A stretch of DNA of 7,999 nucleotides from an uncultured beta proteobacterium (GCA_903835865.1 CAILON010000168.1:1-7999); one strand, 5' to 3'. Positions 1-5,478 are shown, numbered from the stretch's first letter. Notes: generated from the sequence alone by a model not told the origin. Numbers and translations are program-made.

Positions 1-8
1 GCTAGGGC

Positions 9-30
9 AAAAACGCTCAAGGCTTAAGCG
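9..30 (-). terminator. Intrinsic terminator of the ahpC-ahpF operon
   Basis: Read on the minus strand, a 7-bp stem (CGCTTAA / TTGAGCG, one T-G wobble, 3-base loop GCC) is followed at once by five T residues. On the plus strand the arms are 14-20 and 24-30 and the A-run is 9-13. The ahpF stop codon lies inside the stem, so translation finishes within the terminator hairpin. The stem is short, so termination may be only moderately efficient. Confidence 0.65.
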
Positions 31-1601
31 GTGACTGCCTTTTCGGTCTCGGGAACGGATGAGCGAATCAGGTAATCAAATGCTCCCAAGGAGGCTTTAG
101 CACCTTCGCCCATGGCGATAATGATTTGCTTATAAGGCACAGTTGTACAGTCGCCTGCTGCAAATACGCCCGGCAATGAGGTTTCTCCTCTGGCATTAAC
201 AATGACTTCGCCGTGTTTGGAGAGTTCAACGGTGCCCTTTAGCCAATCAGTATTGGGAAGTAAACCAATTTGCACAAAGATGCCTTCGAGCTCAATGGTG
301 TGTTCCGTACTGCTGGTGCGGTCTTGATAGATCAGGCTATTTACTTTTGCACCATCACCTAGCACTTGCTTGGTGAGGGCGCTCTTAATGATAGAAATGT
401 TGTTCAGACTAGACAATTTGGTTTGTAATACAGCATCAGCACGCAATTGACTATCAAACTCAATGAGCGTCACATGGCTAACAATACCGGCCAAATCTAT
501 GGCAGCCTCTACCCCTGAATTACCGCCTCCAATGACAGCAACCCGTTTACCTTTGAAGAGCGGACCATCGCAATGCGGGCAGTAAGCCACACCTTTATTG
601 CGATACTCTTGTTCACCAGGAACATTCATCTCTCTCCAGCGAGCGCCCGTGCTAATAATCACAGACTTGCTTTTGAGAATGGCGCCATTGGCTAATTCAA
701 CTTCAATGCCGTTATCAGACTTACGCAATGCAGTAGCGCGTTGCAAATTCATAATATCGACTTCATAGGTTTTGACATGCTGCTCTAAGGCCTGAACTAG
801 CTTTGGTCCTTCAGTTTCTTTTACAGAAATGAAGTTCTCGATTCCGAGTGTGTCCATTAATTGGCCGCCAAAACGCTCAGCCAGAATTCCAGTACGAATT
901 CCTTTGCGTGCTGCATAGATGGCAGCAGATGCGCCTGCGGGACCGCCCCCAACCACCAACATATCAAAGGCTTCCTTGGCGTTAAACTTTGCCGCATCCT
1001 TTTGGGGGCTATTGCTATCTAACTTAGCAATAATTTCTTCTACAGTAGTGCGTCCTTGACCAAAGACTTGGCCATTCAGGATGACTGTAGGTACTGCCAT
1101 GATTTGATATTCCTCAACCAAGCCTTGGAATAGTGCGCCATCAATCATTTCATGTTCAATATTGGGATTAAGGGCTGCCATTAAATTGAGGGCTTGAACT
1201 ACATCAGGACAGTTGTGGCAAGACAGGGAAATAAAGGTCTGAAAATGCAATTTGCCATCAACGCCACGAATGCGTTCAATGATGTCTTGTTCGACTTTTG
1301 GTGGATAACCGCTGGCTTGCAAAATAGCTAAGATGAATGAAGTCATCTCATGACCCATTGGAAGACCAGAAAATGTGATACGTGCAACTTCATCTGCTTT
1401 ACCAACGGTAAAGCTAGGGGTTCTCGAGGATGTACCGTTACTTAATACGTTTATCTTGCCTGATTGCTCGGCAACTTCATTTAAGAGTTCAAGCATTTGA
1501 GCAGAATTTTCGCTCTCATCGAGGGAGGCAGTCAAAAGGATAGGGCTAACGATCTTTTCGAAATAAGCCTTCAATTGTGTTTTGATATTACTGTCTAACA
1601 C
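24..1601 (-). CDS. ahpF: Alkyl hydroperoxide reductase subunit F (NADH:peroxiredoxin disulfide reductase)
   Basis: AhpF is a cytoplasmic FAD enzyme that moves electrons from NADH through two disulfide centres to the peroxiredoxin AhpC. The 525-residue length fits the family (about 520). In order: an N-terminal double thioredoxin-like domain (about 1-200) with the SCHNC redox pair C128/C131; a linker; an FAD-binding motif GGGPAG (218-223); the thioredoxin-reductase-type disulfide CPHC (C341/C344); a nucleotide-binding motif GGGNSG (358-363); and the second FAD motif AAGDCT (481-486). All key cysteines are present. The start is GTG; it is supported by an AAGGAA ribosome site and by an N-terminus ([17 protein letters not shown]) that closely resembles the enterobacterial protein as I recall it. 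It lies 98 bases downstream of ahpC on the same strand, as the second gene of an operon. The spacer hairpins may lower its expression relative to ahpC. Confidence 0.97.
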   Translation of the reverse strand: MLDSNIKTQLKAYFEKIVSPILLTASLDESENSAQMLELLNEVAEQSGKINVLSNGTSSRTPSFTVGKADEVARITFSGLPMGHEMTSFILAILQASGYPPKVEQDIIERIRGVDGKLHFQTFISLSCHNCPDVVQALNLMAALNPNIEHEMIDGALFQGLVEEYQIMAVPTVILNGQVFGQGRTTVEEIIAKLDSNSPQKDAAKFNAKEAFDMLVVGGGPAGASAAIYAARKGIRTGILAERFGGQLMDTLGIENFISVKETEGPKLVQALEQHVKTYEVDIMNLQRATALRKSDNGIEVELANGAILKSKSVIISTGARWREMNVPGEQEYRNKGVAYCPHCDGPLFKGKRVAVIGGGNSGVEAAIDLAGIVSHVTLIEFDSQLRADAVLQTKLSSLNNISIIKSALTKQVLGDGAKVNSLIYQDRTSSTEHTIELEGIFVQIGLLPNTDWLKGTVELSKHGEVIVNARGETSLPGVFAAGDCTTVPYKQIIIAMGEGAKASLGAFDYLIRSSVPETEKAVTA

Positions 1602-1607
1602 GATAAA

Positions 1608-1613
1608 TTCCTT
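1608..1613 (-). promoter_or_regulatory. Ribosome binding site deciding the GTG start of ahpF
   Basis: AAGGAA on the minus strand lies 6 bases before the GTG at 1601-1599. No ATG in frame gives the expected AhpF N-terminus, so this site supports the GTG start. It lies outside the spacer hairpins, so it is accessible unless they refold. Confidence 0.7.
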
Positions 1614-1627
1614 GTTATAAATTGGGT

Positions 1628-1666
1628 GAGTCTATTGGGCAGGATGCGATCCTCTCCAATAGACTC
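1628..1666 (-). promoter_or_regulatory. Large intercistronic stem-loop before ahpF
   Basis: A perfect 11-bp inverted repeat, GAGTCTATTGG (1628-1638) and CCAATAGACTC (1656-1666), encloses a second perfect 5-bp stem (AGGAT 1641-1645 / ATCCT 1649-1653). No T-run follows it, so it does not look like a classical terminator. It shares 1659-1666 with the neighbouring UUCG hairpin, so the two cannot form fully at once. A role in setting the ahpC:ahpF ratio through mRNA stability or attenuation is inferred. Confidence 0.7.
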
Positions 1667-1682
1667 TCCGAAGAGAGTCTAT
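1659..1682 (-). promoter_or_regulatory. UUCG-capped hairpin just after ahpC
   Basis: A perfect 10-bp inverted repeat (ATAGACTCTC 1659-1668 / GAGAGTCTAT 1673-1682) has a loop that reads TTCG in the mRNA, closed by C-G. C(UUCG)G is one of the most stable RNA tetraloops. It begins 17 bases after the ahpC stop codon and lacks a T-run. Such hairpins commonly protect an upstream cistron from 3'-5' exonucleases; that role here is inferred. Confidence 0.7.
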
Positions 1683-1699
1683 GGATAACTAGAGATCGA

Positions 1700-2263
1700 T
1701 TAGATCTTGCCTACAAGGTCTAAAGATGGTGTCAAAGTAGCTGCACCTTCTTTCCATTTAGCTGGGCATACTTCACCTGGATGGGCTGCTGTGTATTGCG
1801 CTGCCTTGAGCTTACGCAATGTCTCAGAAACGTCACGAGCGATTTCATTAGAGTGAATTTCTGCAGTCTTAATAATGCCTTCTGGATTGATGATGAATGT
1901 GCCGCGCAATGCAAGGCCTTCTTCAGGGATATGCACATCAAAAGCATTTGTTAATGTATGTGTAGGATCGCCTACCAATGGAAACTTCGCTTTACCTACA
2001 GCGGGTGAAGTCTCATGCCAAACTTTATGGGAGAAATGAGTATCGGTTGTGATGATATAAACTTCAGCACCCATTTTTTGGAATTCAGGATAGTTATCTG
2101 CGGCATCTTCAATTTCTGTTGGGCAGTTAAAAGTAAATGCTGCTGGCATAAAAATCAAAACTGACCAATGGCCCTTAAGAGTTTCATCGGAAATGGTAAC
2201 GAATTTGCCATTATGAAATGCTTGGGCTTGGAATGGTTGAACCGCTGTATTAATGAGAGACAT
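1700..2263 (-). CDS. ahpC: Alkyl hydroperoxide reductase subunit C (2-Cys peroxiredoxin)
   Basis: AhpC reduces hydrogen peroxide, organic peroxides and probably peroxynitrite in the cytoplasm, and is recycled by AhpF. From the chosen start the protein has 187 residues, the usual family length, and opens MSLINTAVQPF as AhpC proteins do. The peroxidatic cysteine is C47 in a PxxxTxxC motif (P40, T44), with the conserved active-site arginine at R120. The resolving cysteine is C166 (EVCPAKW), and the C-terminus SLDLVGKI is the classical AhpC ending. The reading frame stays open for 20 more codons upstream (to 2323), but those residues match nothing in AhpC, and an AAAGGA site sits just before the inner ATG. 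Residues around C47 (FMPAAFTFNCPTE) differ from the common FYPADFTFVCPTE pattern. It is the first gene of the operon, probably peroxide-inducible. Confidence 0.97.
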   Translation of the reverse strand: MSLINTAVQPFQAQAFHNGKFVTISDETLKGHWSVLIFMPAAFTFNCPTEIEDAADNYPEFQKMGAEVYIITTDTHFSHKVWHETSPAVGKAKFPLVGDPTHTLTNAFDVHIPEEGLALRGTFIINPEGIIKTAEIHSNEIARDVSETLRKLKAAQYTAAHPGEVCPAKWKEGAATLTPSLDLVGKI

Positions 2264-2268
2264 GTTGA

Positions 2269-2274
2269 TCCTTT
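2269..2274 (-). promoter_or_regulatory. Ribosome binding site deciding the ahpC start
   Basis: AAAGGA on the minus strand lies 5 bases before the ATG at 2263-2261. It selects the 187-residue AhpC over a 20-codon longer reading of the same frame. Confidence 0.75.
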
Positions 2275-2359
2275 GGGTGTTTGAATAAGTTGATAAGGAA
2301 CTGATTACTGATGTTATTTTCAAGGTAAAGTTATTATTTGTCTAATAAATAGATTTGAT

Positions 2360-2375
2360 AATATTGATCGATATT
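2360..2375. promoter_or_regulatory. Candidate operator upstream of ahpC
   Basis: AATATTGATCGATATT is a near-perfect 16-base palindrome (14 of 16 positions symmetric), about 100 bases upstream of the ahpC start. A second, weaker one (TTCG-N5-CGAA, 2376-2388) adjoins it. LysR-type regulators such as OxyR often bind AT-rich interrupted palindromes at such distances. The match to the four-block OxyR consensus (ATAG/CTAT repeats) is weak, so the regulator is not identified. Confidence 0.35.
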
Positions 2376-2457
2376 TTCGATTAACGAATGTGAGCCAATG
2401 TTTACCAAATAAAATATCAAAGAAGTAAAAACGTAGATTGATGCAAAGCGCCCAAGT

Positions 2458-2502
2458 AAGTGACGTAAGCAGCTGCCTAGTAAAGGGTCACTTCCTAAGT
2501 GA
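2458..2502. repeat. Repeated AAGTGA arms upstream of the small RNA promoter
   Basis: Three related arms occur: AAGTGAC (2458-2464), its reverse complement GTCACTT (2487-2493), and AAGTGA (2497-2502). The last two form a perfect 6+3+6 palindrome (2488-2502). They end 35 bases before the -35 box, a usual place for an activator. A regulatory role is inferred from position only. Confidence 0.35.
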
Positions 2503-2537
2503 TTGAATTTAAACAGTTAAATACTTGACTAAATTAC

Positions 2538-2566
2538 TTGACTTTTAGAGATCATTCAGATATAGT
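2538..2566 (+). promoter_or_regulatory. Strong sigma-70 promoter for the small RNA
   Basis: TTGACT (2538-2543) and TATAGT (2561-2566) are separated by exactly 17 bases, each one base off the consensus. The predicted start of transcription (about 2572-2574) falls right before the first hairpin of the RNA. The 9-base sequence TACTTGACT containing the -35 box is repeated 13 bases upstream (2522-2530 and 2535-2543). Confidence 0.8.
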
Positions 2567-2572
2567 GTTACT

Positions 2573-2800
2573 TCTGGTCGGGACTTGTTCTGACCAAGGA
2601 GGTGGAGCTAGAACCAATAGGCAATTGTCACGGATGCCCATCTCCTCAAAAGAAATTCGTAGTTAACCGCCAGAGACTGACTGGTGAGATAGGGGTAGAT
2701 CCCGCCAGCGGAATACTGGCAAACAAAGACCAAGCTACAGAGATAAGTACTGCAGTGATGTCTACCAAATAATCAACCTGATCTTTGTATCAGGTTTTTT
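2573..2800 (+). ncRNA. Putative structured small RNA, about 228 nt, family not recognised
   Basis: A near-consensus promoter upstream and a strong intrinsic terminator at the end bracket a stretch with no credible ORF but dense secondary structure. Visible helices are: P1, a continuous 9-bp stem 2575-2583/2588-2596 with a CUUG tetraloop; P2, 2597-2605/2638-2646, 9 bp with one G-U pair and directly adjacent to P1; P3, CGCCAG/CTGGTG 2668-2673/2681-2686; P4, GCCAG/CTGGC 2704-2708/2716-2720, both with 7-base loops; and a possible long-range AGAC/GTCT pairing (2727-2730/2760-2763). The transcript start coincides with the base of P1. I compared it from memory with tmRNA, 6S, SRP RNA, RNase P RNA and TPP, cobalamin and cyclic-di-GMP riboswitches, and saw no match. 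Being independently terminated, it is not a leader of the next gene. A known lineage-specific motif (for example Polynucleobacter-1) cannot be excluded. It lies between ahpC and a DUF4239 gene; function unknown. Confidence 0.75.
2775..2800 (+). terminator. Intrinsic terminator of the small RNA
   Basis: A perfect 8-bp stem (AACCTGAT 2775-2782 / ATCAGGTT 2789-2796) with a 6-base loop is followed by further T residues, giving six consecutive T (2795-2800). On the other strand the hairpin is not followed by a T-run, so it is a poor terminator for the facing DUF4239 gene. Confidence 0.9.
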
Positions 2801-2821
2801 GCATTTTGGATCTCCATTGCT

Positions 2822-3613
2822 TTACTGTTTTTGAACAATGGCAATAGATTCCAGCGTCTTTTGGAATGGAGTGGACTTAATTGCGCCAGGCCCACTAAAT
2901 GGATTGTCGTAGAGGGCTAAGAGGAAGAACATCACCCCAAGTGACCCTCCTACTAAGGACATCATGACAGCATGAATGCGTATATTCCTTGTTTTAAAGA
3001 AAGCTGAAAACAAAATAAGAAATAATGCCGATAAAACAAGGGCTCCCCACAGGGGATTGCCCACGAAAGAAATGGCATTTTCAAATCGACCTCTGCGTAA
3101 GTCTCTATAGGCGGAGACTAAACGTAAGCCTTCGTTATGAATAGCTACTTCATTATAGTTAGACACCTTATGGGTCATAAATAGCGCATTGATATGCTCT
3201 AGTTTTTTAAAAGTTTCTACATCCATTTCACCGTTAGCAAGATTCGGCCATTCTTGATTAATGACTGCTTGCGTGTAACTAACGATCTCTGCCTGGCCAA
3301 TTCTTTTGGTTTCACTAGGGTAGGCTCCTAGGATTTGGTATAGATCAAATAGTGCATGTGCCTCTTTTGAAACATTGTCGCTAACAGAGTTATGGTTTTG
3401 CCATGCGGCTACCGTGACAAAAGCAAATATGAATCCTACTAAGGTGGGCATGGTGTTGGCAAAAATAGTGCCAAAAATTCCCCCATCTCGAAGACTCAAC
3501 CAAGTGCAATATTTCTGGACTAGGTATAAGCAAATTAAACTCACCCCAGTAGAGATGACTAGCATCCGAATGAGAAGGATCATCTCAGGTGGGTTAGTAA
3601 TAAAGTGAGTCAT
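2822..3613 (-). CDS. DUF4239 (bestrophin-like domain) membrane protein
   Basis: A 263-residue inner-membrane protein of unknown function. Hydrophobic segments at about 14-33, 52-71, 187-206 and 214-234 suggest four transmembrane helices in two pairs around a polar, helical central domain (about 72-186). The stretch GFIFAFVTVAAWQNHNSVSDN after helix 2, with the following KEAHALFDLYQI, and the SLVGGSLGVMFFLLALYDNPFSG block at helix 4 are what I associate with DUF4239 proteins, which are described as resembling bestrophin anion channels; transport activity is not shown. The start is uncertain: no good ribosome site precedes the ATG at 3613, and in-frame ATGs exist at residues 11 and 17. It is divergent from the alpha/beta hydrolase, and its 3' end faces the small RNA, with its stop codon 21 bases beyond the RNA's terminator and no clear terminator of its own. 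Confidence 0.8.
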   Translation of the reverse strand: MTHFITNPPEMILLIRMLVISTGVSLICLYLVQKYCTWLSLRDGGIFGTIFANTMPTLVGFIFAFVTVAAWQNHNSVSDNVSKEAHALFDLYQILGAYPSETKRIGQAEIVSYTQAVINQEWPNLANGEMDVETFKKLEHINALFMTHKVSNYNEVAIHNEGLRLVSAYRDLRRGRFENAISFVGNPLWGALVLSALFLILFSAFFKTRNIRIHAVMMSLVGGSLGVMFFLLALYDNPFSGPGAIKSTPFQKTLESIAIVQKQ

Positions 3614-3686
3614 TATTCGTAATGTATTGGCTTGATAGGGAAGGCTTCCAACATTATCTCCATATTTGCATTTACTGCCCTAGTAA

Positions 3687-3715
3687 TTGAGGATTGGCTA
3701 GATAGGCGCTATAGT
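3687..3715 (+). promoter_or_regulatory. Candidate sigma-70 promoter for the alpha/beta hydrolase
   Basis: TTGAGG (3687-3692) and TATAGT (3710-3715) are separated by 17 bases. Transcription would start at about 3721-3723, practically on the first possible ATG. This favours the internal ATG at 3769 as the translation start. Confidence 0.55.
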
Positions 3716-3768
3716 TAAACATGACTCATTTTCGTGCTTATAGCTCGTTTTCTCAATCGAAAGACGTT

Positions 3769-4656
3769 ATGCCTTATCTGGCAAAGTTCATAGTCTCCGT
3801 ATTAATCGTTCTTTCTTGTACTTGCGCTTATAGCCAGAATTCAAATCTGGCCTGCCCATTGGTTGCGAAAACGGTGGCAATTGACGGTGGGGTCATCAGC
3901 TATTTAGAAGGGGGTAAGGGCGAACCTATTCTTTTGTTGCATGGTTTATTTGCGCAAAAGGAGCAGTGGTTAGAGGTGGGATGTGCATTAGCCATCAGTG
4001 GGTTTGATGTCATTGCACCTGATTTACCTGGGTATGGGGCTAGCACTGGTTATGAGGTAACGGTCTACCCACTTGAGACACAAGTCAAAATTTTGCATCA
4101 GCTGATGGAACGTAATGGTGGCGGAGCATTTCATATTGCGGGTAGCTCAATGGGGGGTGCAATTGCCTCTTTATATGCCAATCAATACCCCAAGGAAATT
4201 AAATCACTAGCGTTCATTGGCGCACCATTGGGAATCACCACTTGGAGTCCTCAAGTAAAACAATCCATCTTCCAAGGGGTCAATCCTTTTATTCCTATTA
4301 GCAATGAGCAATTCGATTTAGAGATGCGCTTATTGTTCTTCAGGCCTCCCATGATTGATGAGGCTGTAAAGTCACAATTGGTTAAAGAGTATGTAGTGAA
4401 TAATCGCCACTATCAGCAGGTTTGGGATATCGTCAGTTTTTATGGTGCCATCTTGGATCGTCAACCAACTCAATCTCCCAAGACACTTATTCTGTGGGGT
4501 AAGCAGGATGGCATCTTTGATATTGCAGGACTACCGCTACTCAAAAATCGCTTTCCTAATTCGAAAGCCTATACATTTTCTAATGCGGCCCATCTACTGA
4601 TGCTAGAGCAGCCAAATCAGGTGATCGACATTTATAGAAAGTTTTTAAGGCCCTAA
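3769..4656 (+). CDS. Exported alpha/beta-fold hydrolase
   Basis: A serine hydrolase of the alpha/beta-hydrolase fold; substrate unknown (esters, lactones or similar). From the chosen start it has 295 residues. An N-terminal signal sequence (MPYLAKFIVSVLIVLSCTCAYSQ) predicts export to the periplasm; the LSC could be a poor lipobox, but signal peptidase I cleavage near AYS-Q seems likelier. Counting from this start, visible motifs are the oxyanion HG (H58-G59), the nucleophile elbow GSSMG with S127, the acid D247 in WGKQDGIFD, and the catalytic H275 in NAAHLLMLEQP, so the triad is complete. The frame is also open from an ATG at 3721, adding 16 polar residues in front of the signal; the promoter position argues against it, though the ribosome site at 3769 is weak too. 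It is convergent with the cytochrome gene, only 6 bases between their ends. Confidence 0.85.
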   Translation: MPYLAKFIVSVLIVLSCTCAYSQNSNLACPLVAKTVAIDGGVISYLEGGKGEPILLLHGLFAQKEQWLEVGCALAISGFDVIAPDLPGYGASTGYEVTVYPLETQVKILHQLMERNGGGAFHIAGSSMGGAIASLYANQYPKEIKSLAFIGAPLGITTWSPQVKQSIFQGVNPFIPISNEQFDLEMRLLFFRPPMIDEAVKSQLVKEYVVNNRHYQQVWDIVSFYGAILDRQPTQSPKTLILWGKQDGIFDIAGLPLLKNRFPNSKAYTFSNAAHLLMLEQPNQVIDIYRKFLRP

Positions 4657-4662
4657 AGCCAA

Positions 4663-4962
4663 TCAATCAGAGCCATCAATAATCCATTGCATGAGATCCG
4701 TAGCATTTGTGGGTGTTAATTTGCGATGCGCTTTGATACTCTTGAATGCTTTACCTTTTATCAATTTTTCACCTTGGAGACGGGCTGCATCTGCTTGGCC
4801 TCTGTAGCGCTCATATTTTGCGGCAAGTTTGGGCCAGGAGGGAGCGTCATATTCAGTATCCGCATGGCAACCCATGCAGCCATTACGGACAGCTAGTTGC
4901 CGATTGGCATATGAAGTGCTGGTTAAAAGCATTAAGGCAATAAAGATACAAAGTTTTTTCAT
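4663..4962 (-). CDS. Small periplasmic class I cytochrome c, monoheme
   Basis: A 99-residue protein with a signal peptide (about 1-19, cleavage near SYA-N) and one heme c attachment motif, CMGCH (C29, C32, H33), so it should be matured in the periplasm and carry electrons there. Size, heme position and the closing helix (ATDLMQWIIDG) resemble the c-551/c-552 group. The usual axial methionine in a P-M-P segment before the last helix is not visible: the matching stretch reads KSIKAHRKLTP, so H79 may be the distal ligand, or the heme may be five-coordinate. No clear ribosome site precedes the ATG, where the sequence is an AT-rich run (TATATATATG). The marR-like gene lies 55 bases upstream on the same strand, so co-transcription is possible. 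Partner enzymes are unknown. Confidence 0.85.
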   Translation of the reverse strand: MKKLCIFIALMLLTSTSYANRQLAVRNGCMGCHADTEYDAPSWPKLAAKYERYRGQADAARLQGEKLIKGKAFKSIKAHRKLTPTNATDLMQWIIDGSD

Positions 4963-5017
4963 ATATATAAGCTTAAGAAATTTTACTTTTATTAAATCTT
5001 TTTGAATTCCTGATTTA

Positions 5018-5341
5018 CTATTTTCTTGCGCAAAAAACGATCAACTTATCCAGGCTCTTAAATAAGGCAGCGCCTTTTGGCGTGAGTGATACAAATTTAA
5101 CTCGACCATCTAATGTATCGGCAGTGAGGTTCAAAAAATGAGCTTTTTTTAACTTCATTAATGCAGTATGAAGCGTTGCCTGGGAGCCTAGCTGCCGAAG
5201 TTTCAGTAAATCAGAGACGCGCTGATGGGTGCTAGCACTATGCATTAAGACGGATTCCAAAATTTGCTGTTCTCGATTGGATAAACCGCGCCATATCTTT
5301 TCTTTTCCACTAATAAAGCAGCTGTAGGATTTATAGGTCAT
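5018..5341 (-). CDS. MarR-like winged-helix transcriptional regulator
   Basis: A 107-residue putative DNA-binding protein. Residues about 20-50 form helices ending in RVSDLLKLRQLGS. The region 52-70 (SQATLHTALMKLKKAHFL) fits a recognition helix, followed by a beta-hairpin wing (TADTLDGRVKFVSLTPKG, 73-90) ending in the LTPKG signature common in MarR proteins. It is shorter than typical MarR members (about 140) and keeps little beyond the winged-helix core, so dimerisation may differ. The ligand is unknown. Its ribosome site is weak. A 6-bp inverted repeat (5350-5370) directly upstream could be its own operator. The cytochrome gene follows 55 bases downstream on the same strand and is a candidate target or operon partner. 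Upstream, the EF-hand gene's terminator isolates it, so it must have its own promoter. Confidence 0.75.
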   Translation of the reverse strand: MTYKSYSCFISGKEKIWRGLSNREQQILESVLMHSASTHQRVSDLLKLRQLGSQATLHTALMKLKKAHFLNLTADTLDGRVKFVSLTPKGAALFKSLDKLIVFCARK

Positions 5342-5349
5342 CTAACATA

Positions 5350-5370
5350 CTAGTCTTTTCAAGTGACTAG
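5350..5370. promoter_or_regulatory. Candidate operator upstream of the MarR-like gene
   Basis: CTAGTC (5350-5355) and GACTAG (5365-5370) form a perfect 6-bp inverted repeat with a 9-base spacer, giving half-sites 15 bases apart, 8 bases before the start codon. Autorepression through such sites is typical of MarR proteins; binding here is inferred. Confidence 0.3.
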
Positions 5371-5439
5371 AGCTTGATATAGATCGCATTAAGCGTACTT
5401 ACATGCGTAATGTTTATAGTATTTGAAATTCATCTCAAA

Positions 5440-5478
5440 TAGAAAAGAGAAAACCCCAACTATCTCTAGTTGGGGTTT
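5440..5478 (-). terminator. Intrinsic terminator of the EF-hand gene
   Basis: A perfect 11-bp stem (AAACCCCAACT 5451-5461 / AGTTGGGGTTT 5468-5478, 6-base loop) is followed on the minus strand by TCTCTTTTCT. It starts 25 bases after the EF-hand stop codon and separates that gene from the MarR-like gene. Confidence 0.88.

Larger units (their letters stand above)
2264..2537. other. Non-coding control region between ahpC and the small RNA promoter
   Basis: About 270 bases without a credible gene, AT-rich on the ahpC side. It holds the ahpC leader and presumed promoter, two neighbouring palindromes at 2360-2388, and repeated AAGTGA-type arms at 2458-2502. No consensus sigma-70 promoter for ahpC could be picked out. 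That would fit a promoter dependent on an activator such as OxyR, but it is not proof. Confidence 0.6.

Noticed and set aside
2264..2323. A 20-codon N-terminal extension of AhpC.
   Set aside because: It is not AhpC-like, and a good ribosome site lies just before the inner ATG that gives the standard 187-residue protein.
2634..2666. A 10-codon ORF (MPISSKEIRS) inside the small RNA, with a strong Shine-Dalgarno sequence further upstream.
   Set aside because: The SD sequence ends about 29 bases before the ATG, far outside working distance, and is paired in a helix. The peptide has no recognisable feature, so the RNA is treated as non-coding.
2580..2712. Five GGA motifs in the small RNA, suggesting a CsrA/RsmA-sequestering RNA. 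One (2710-2712) is in a hairpin loop and another (2632-2634) is in the terminal region of P2.
   Set aside because: At least two of the GGA motifs lie in stems, and the regular GGA-loop array typical of CsrB or RsmZ is absent. It remains only a possibility.
3605..3733. Both divergent genes begin ATGACTCA, making an inverted repeat (TGAGTCAT at 3606-3613 and ATGACTCA at 3721-3728).
   Set aside because: The repeat lies in coding starts (Met-Thr-His), is short, is over 100 bases apart, and one of those starts is probably not used.
5331..5348. A 5-codon upstream ORF overlapping the start of the MarR-like gene.
   Set aside because: It has no ribosome site and is short enough to be chance.
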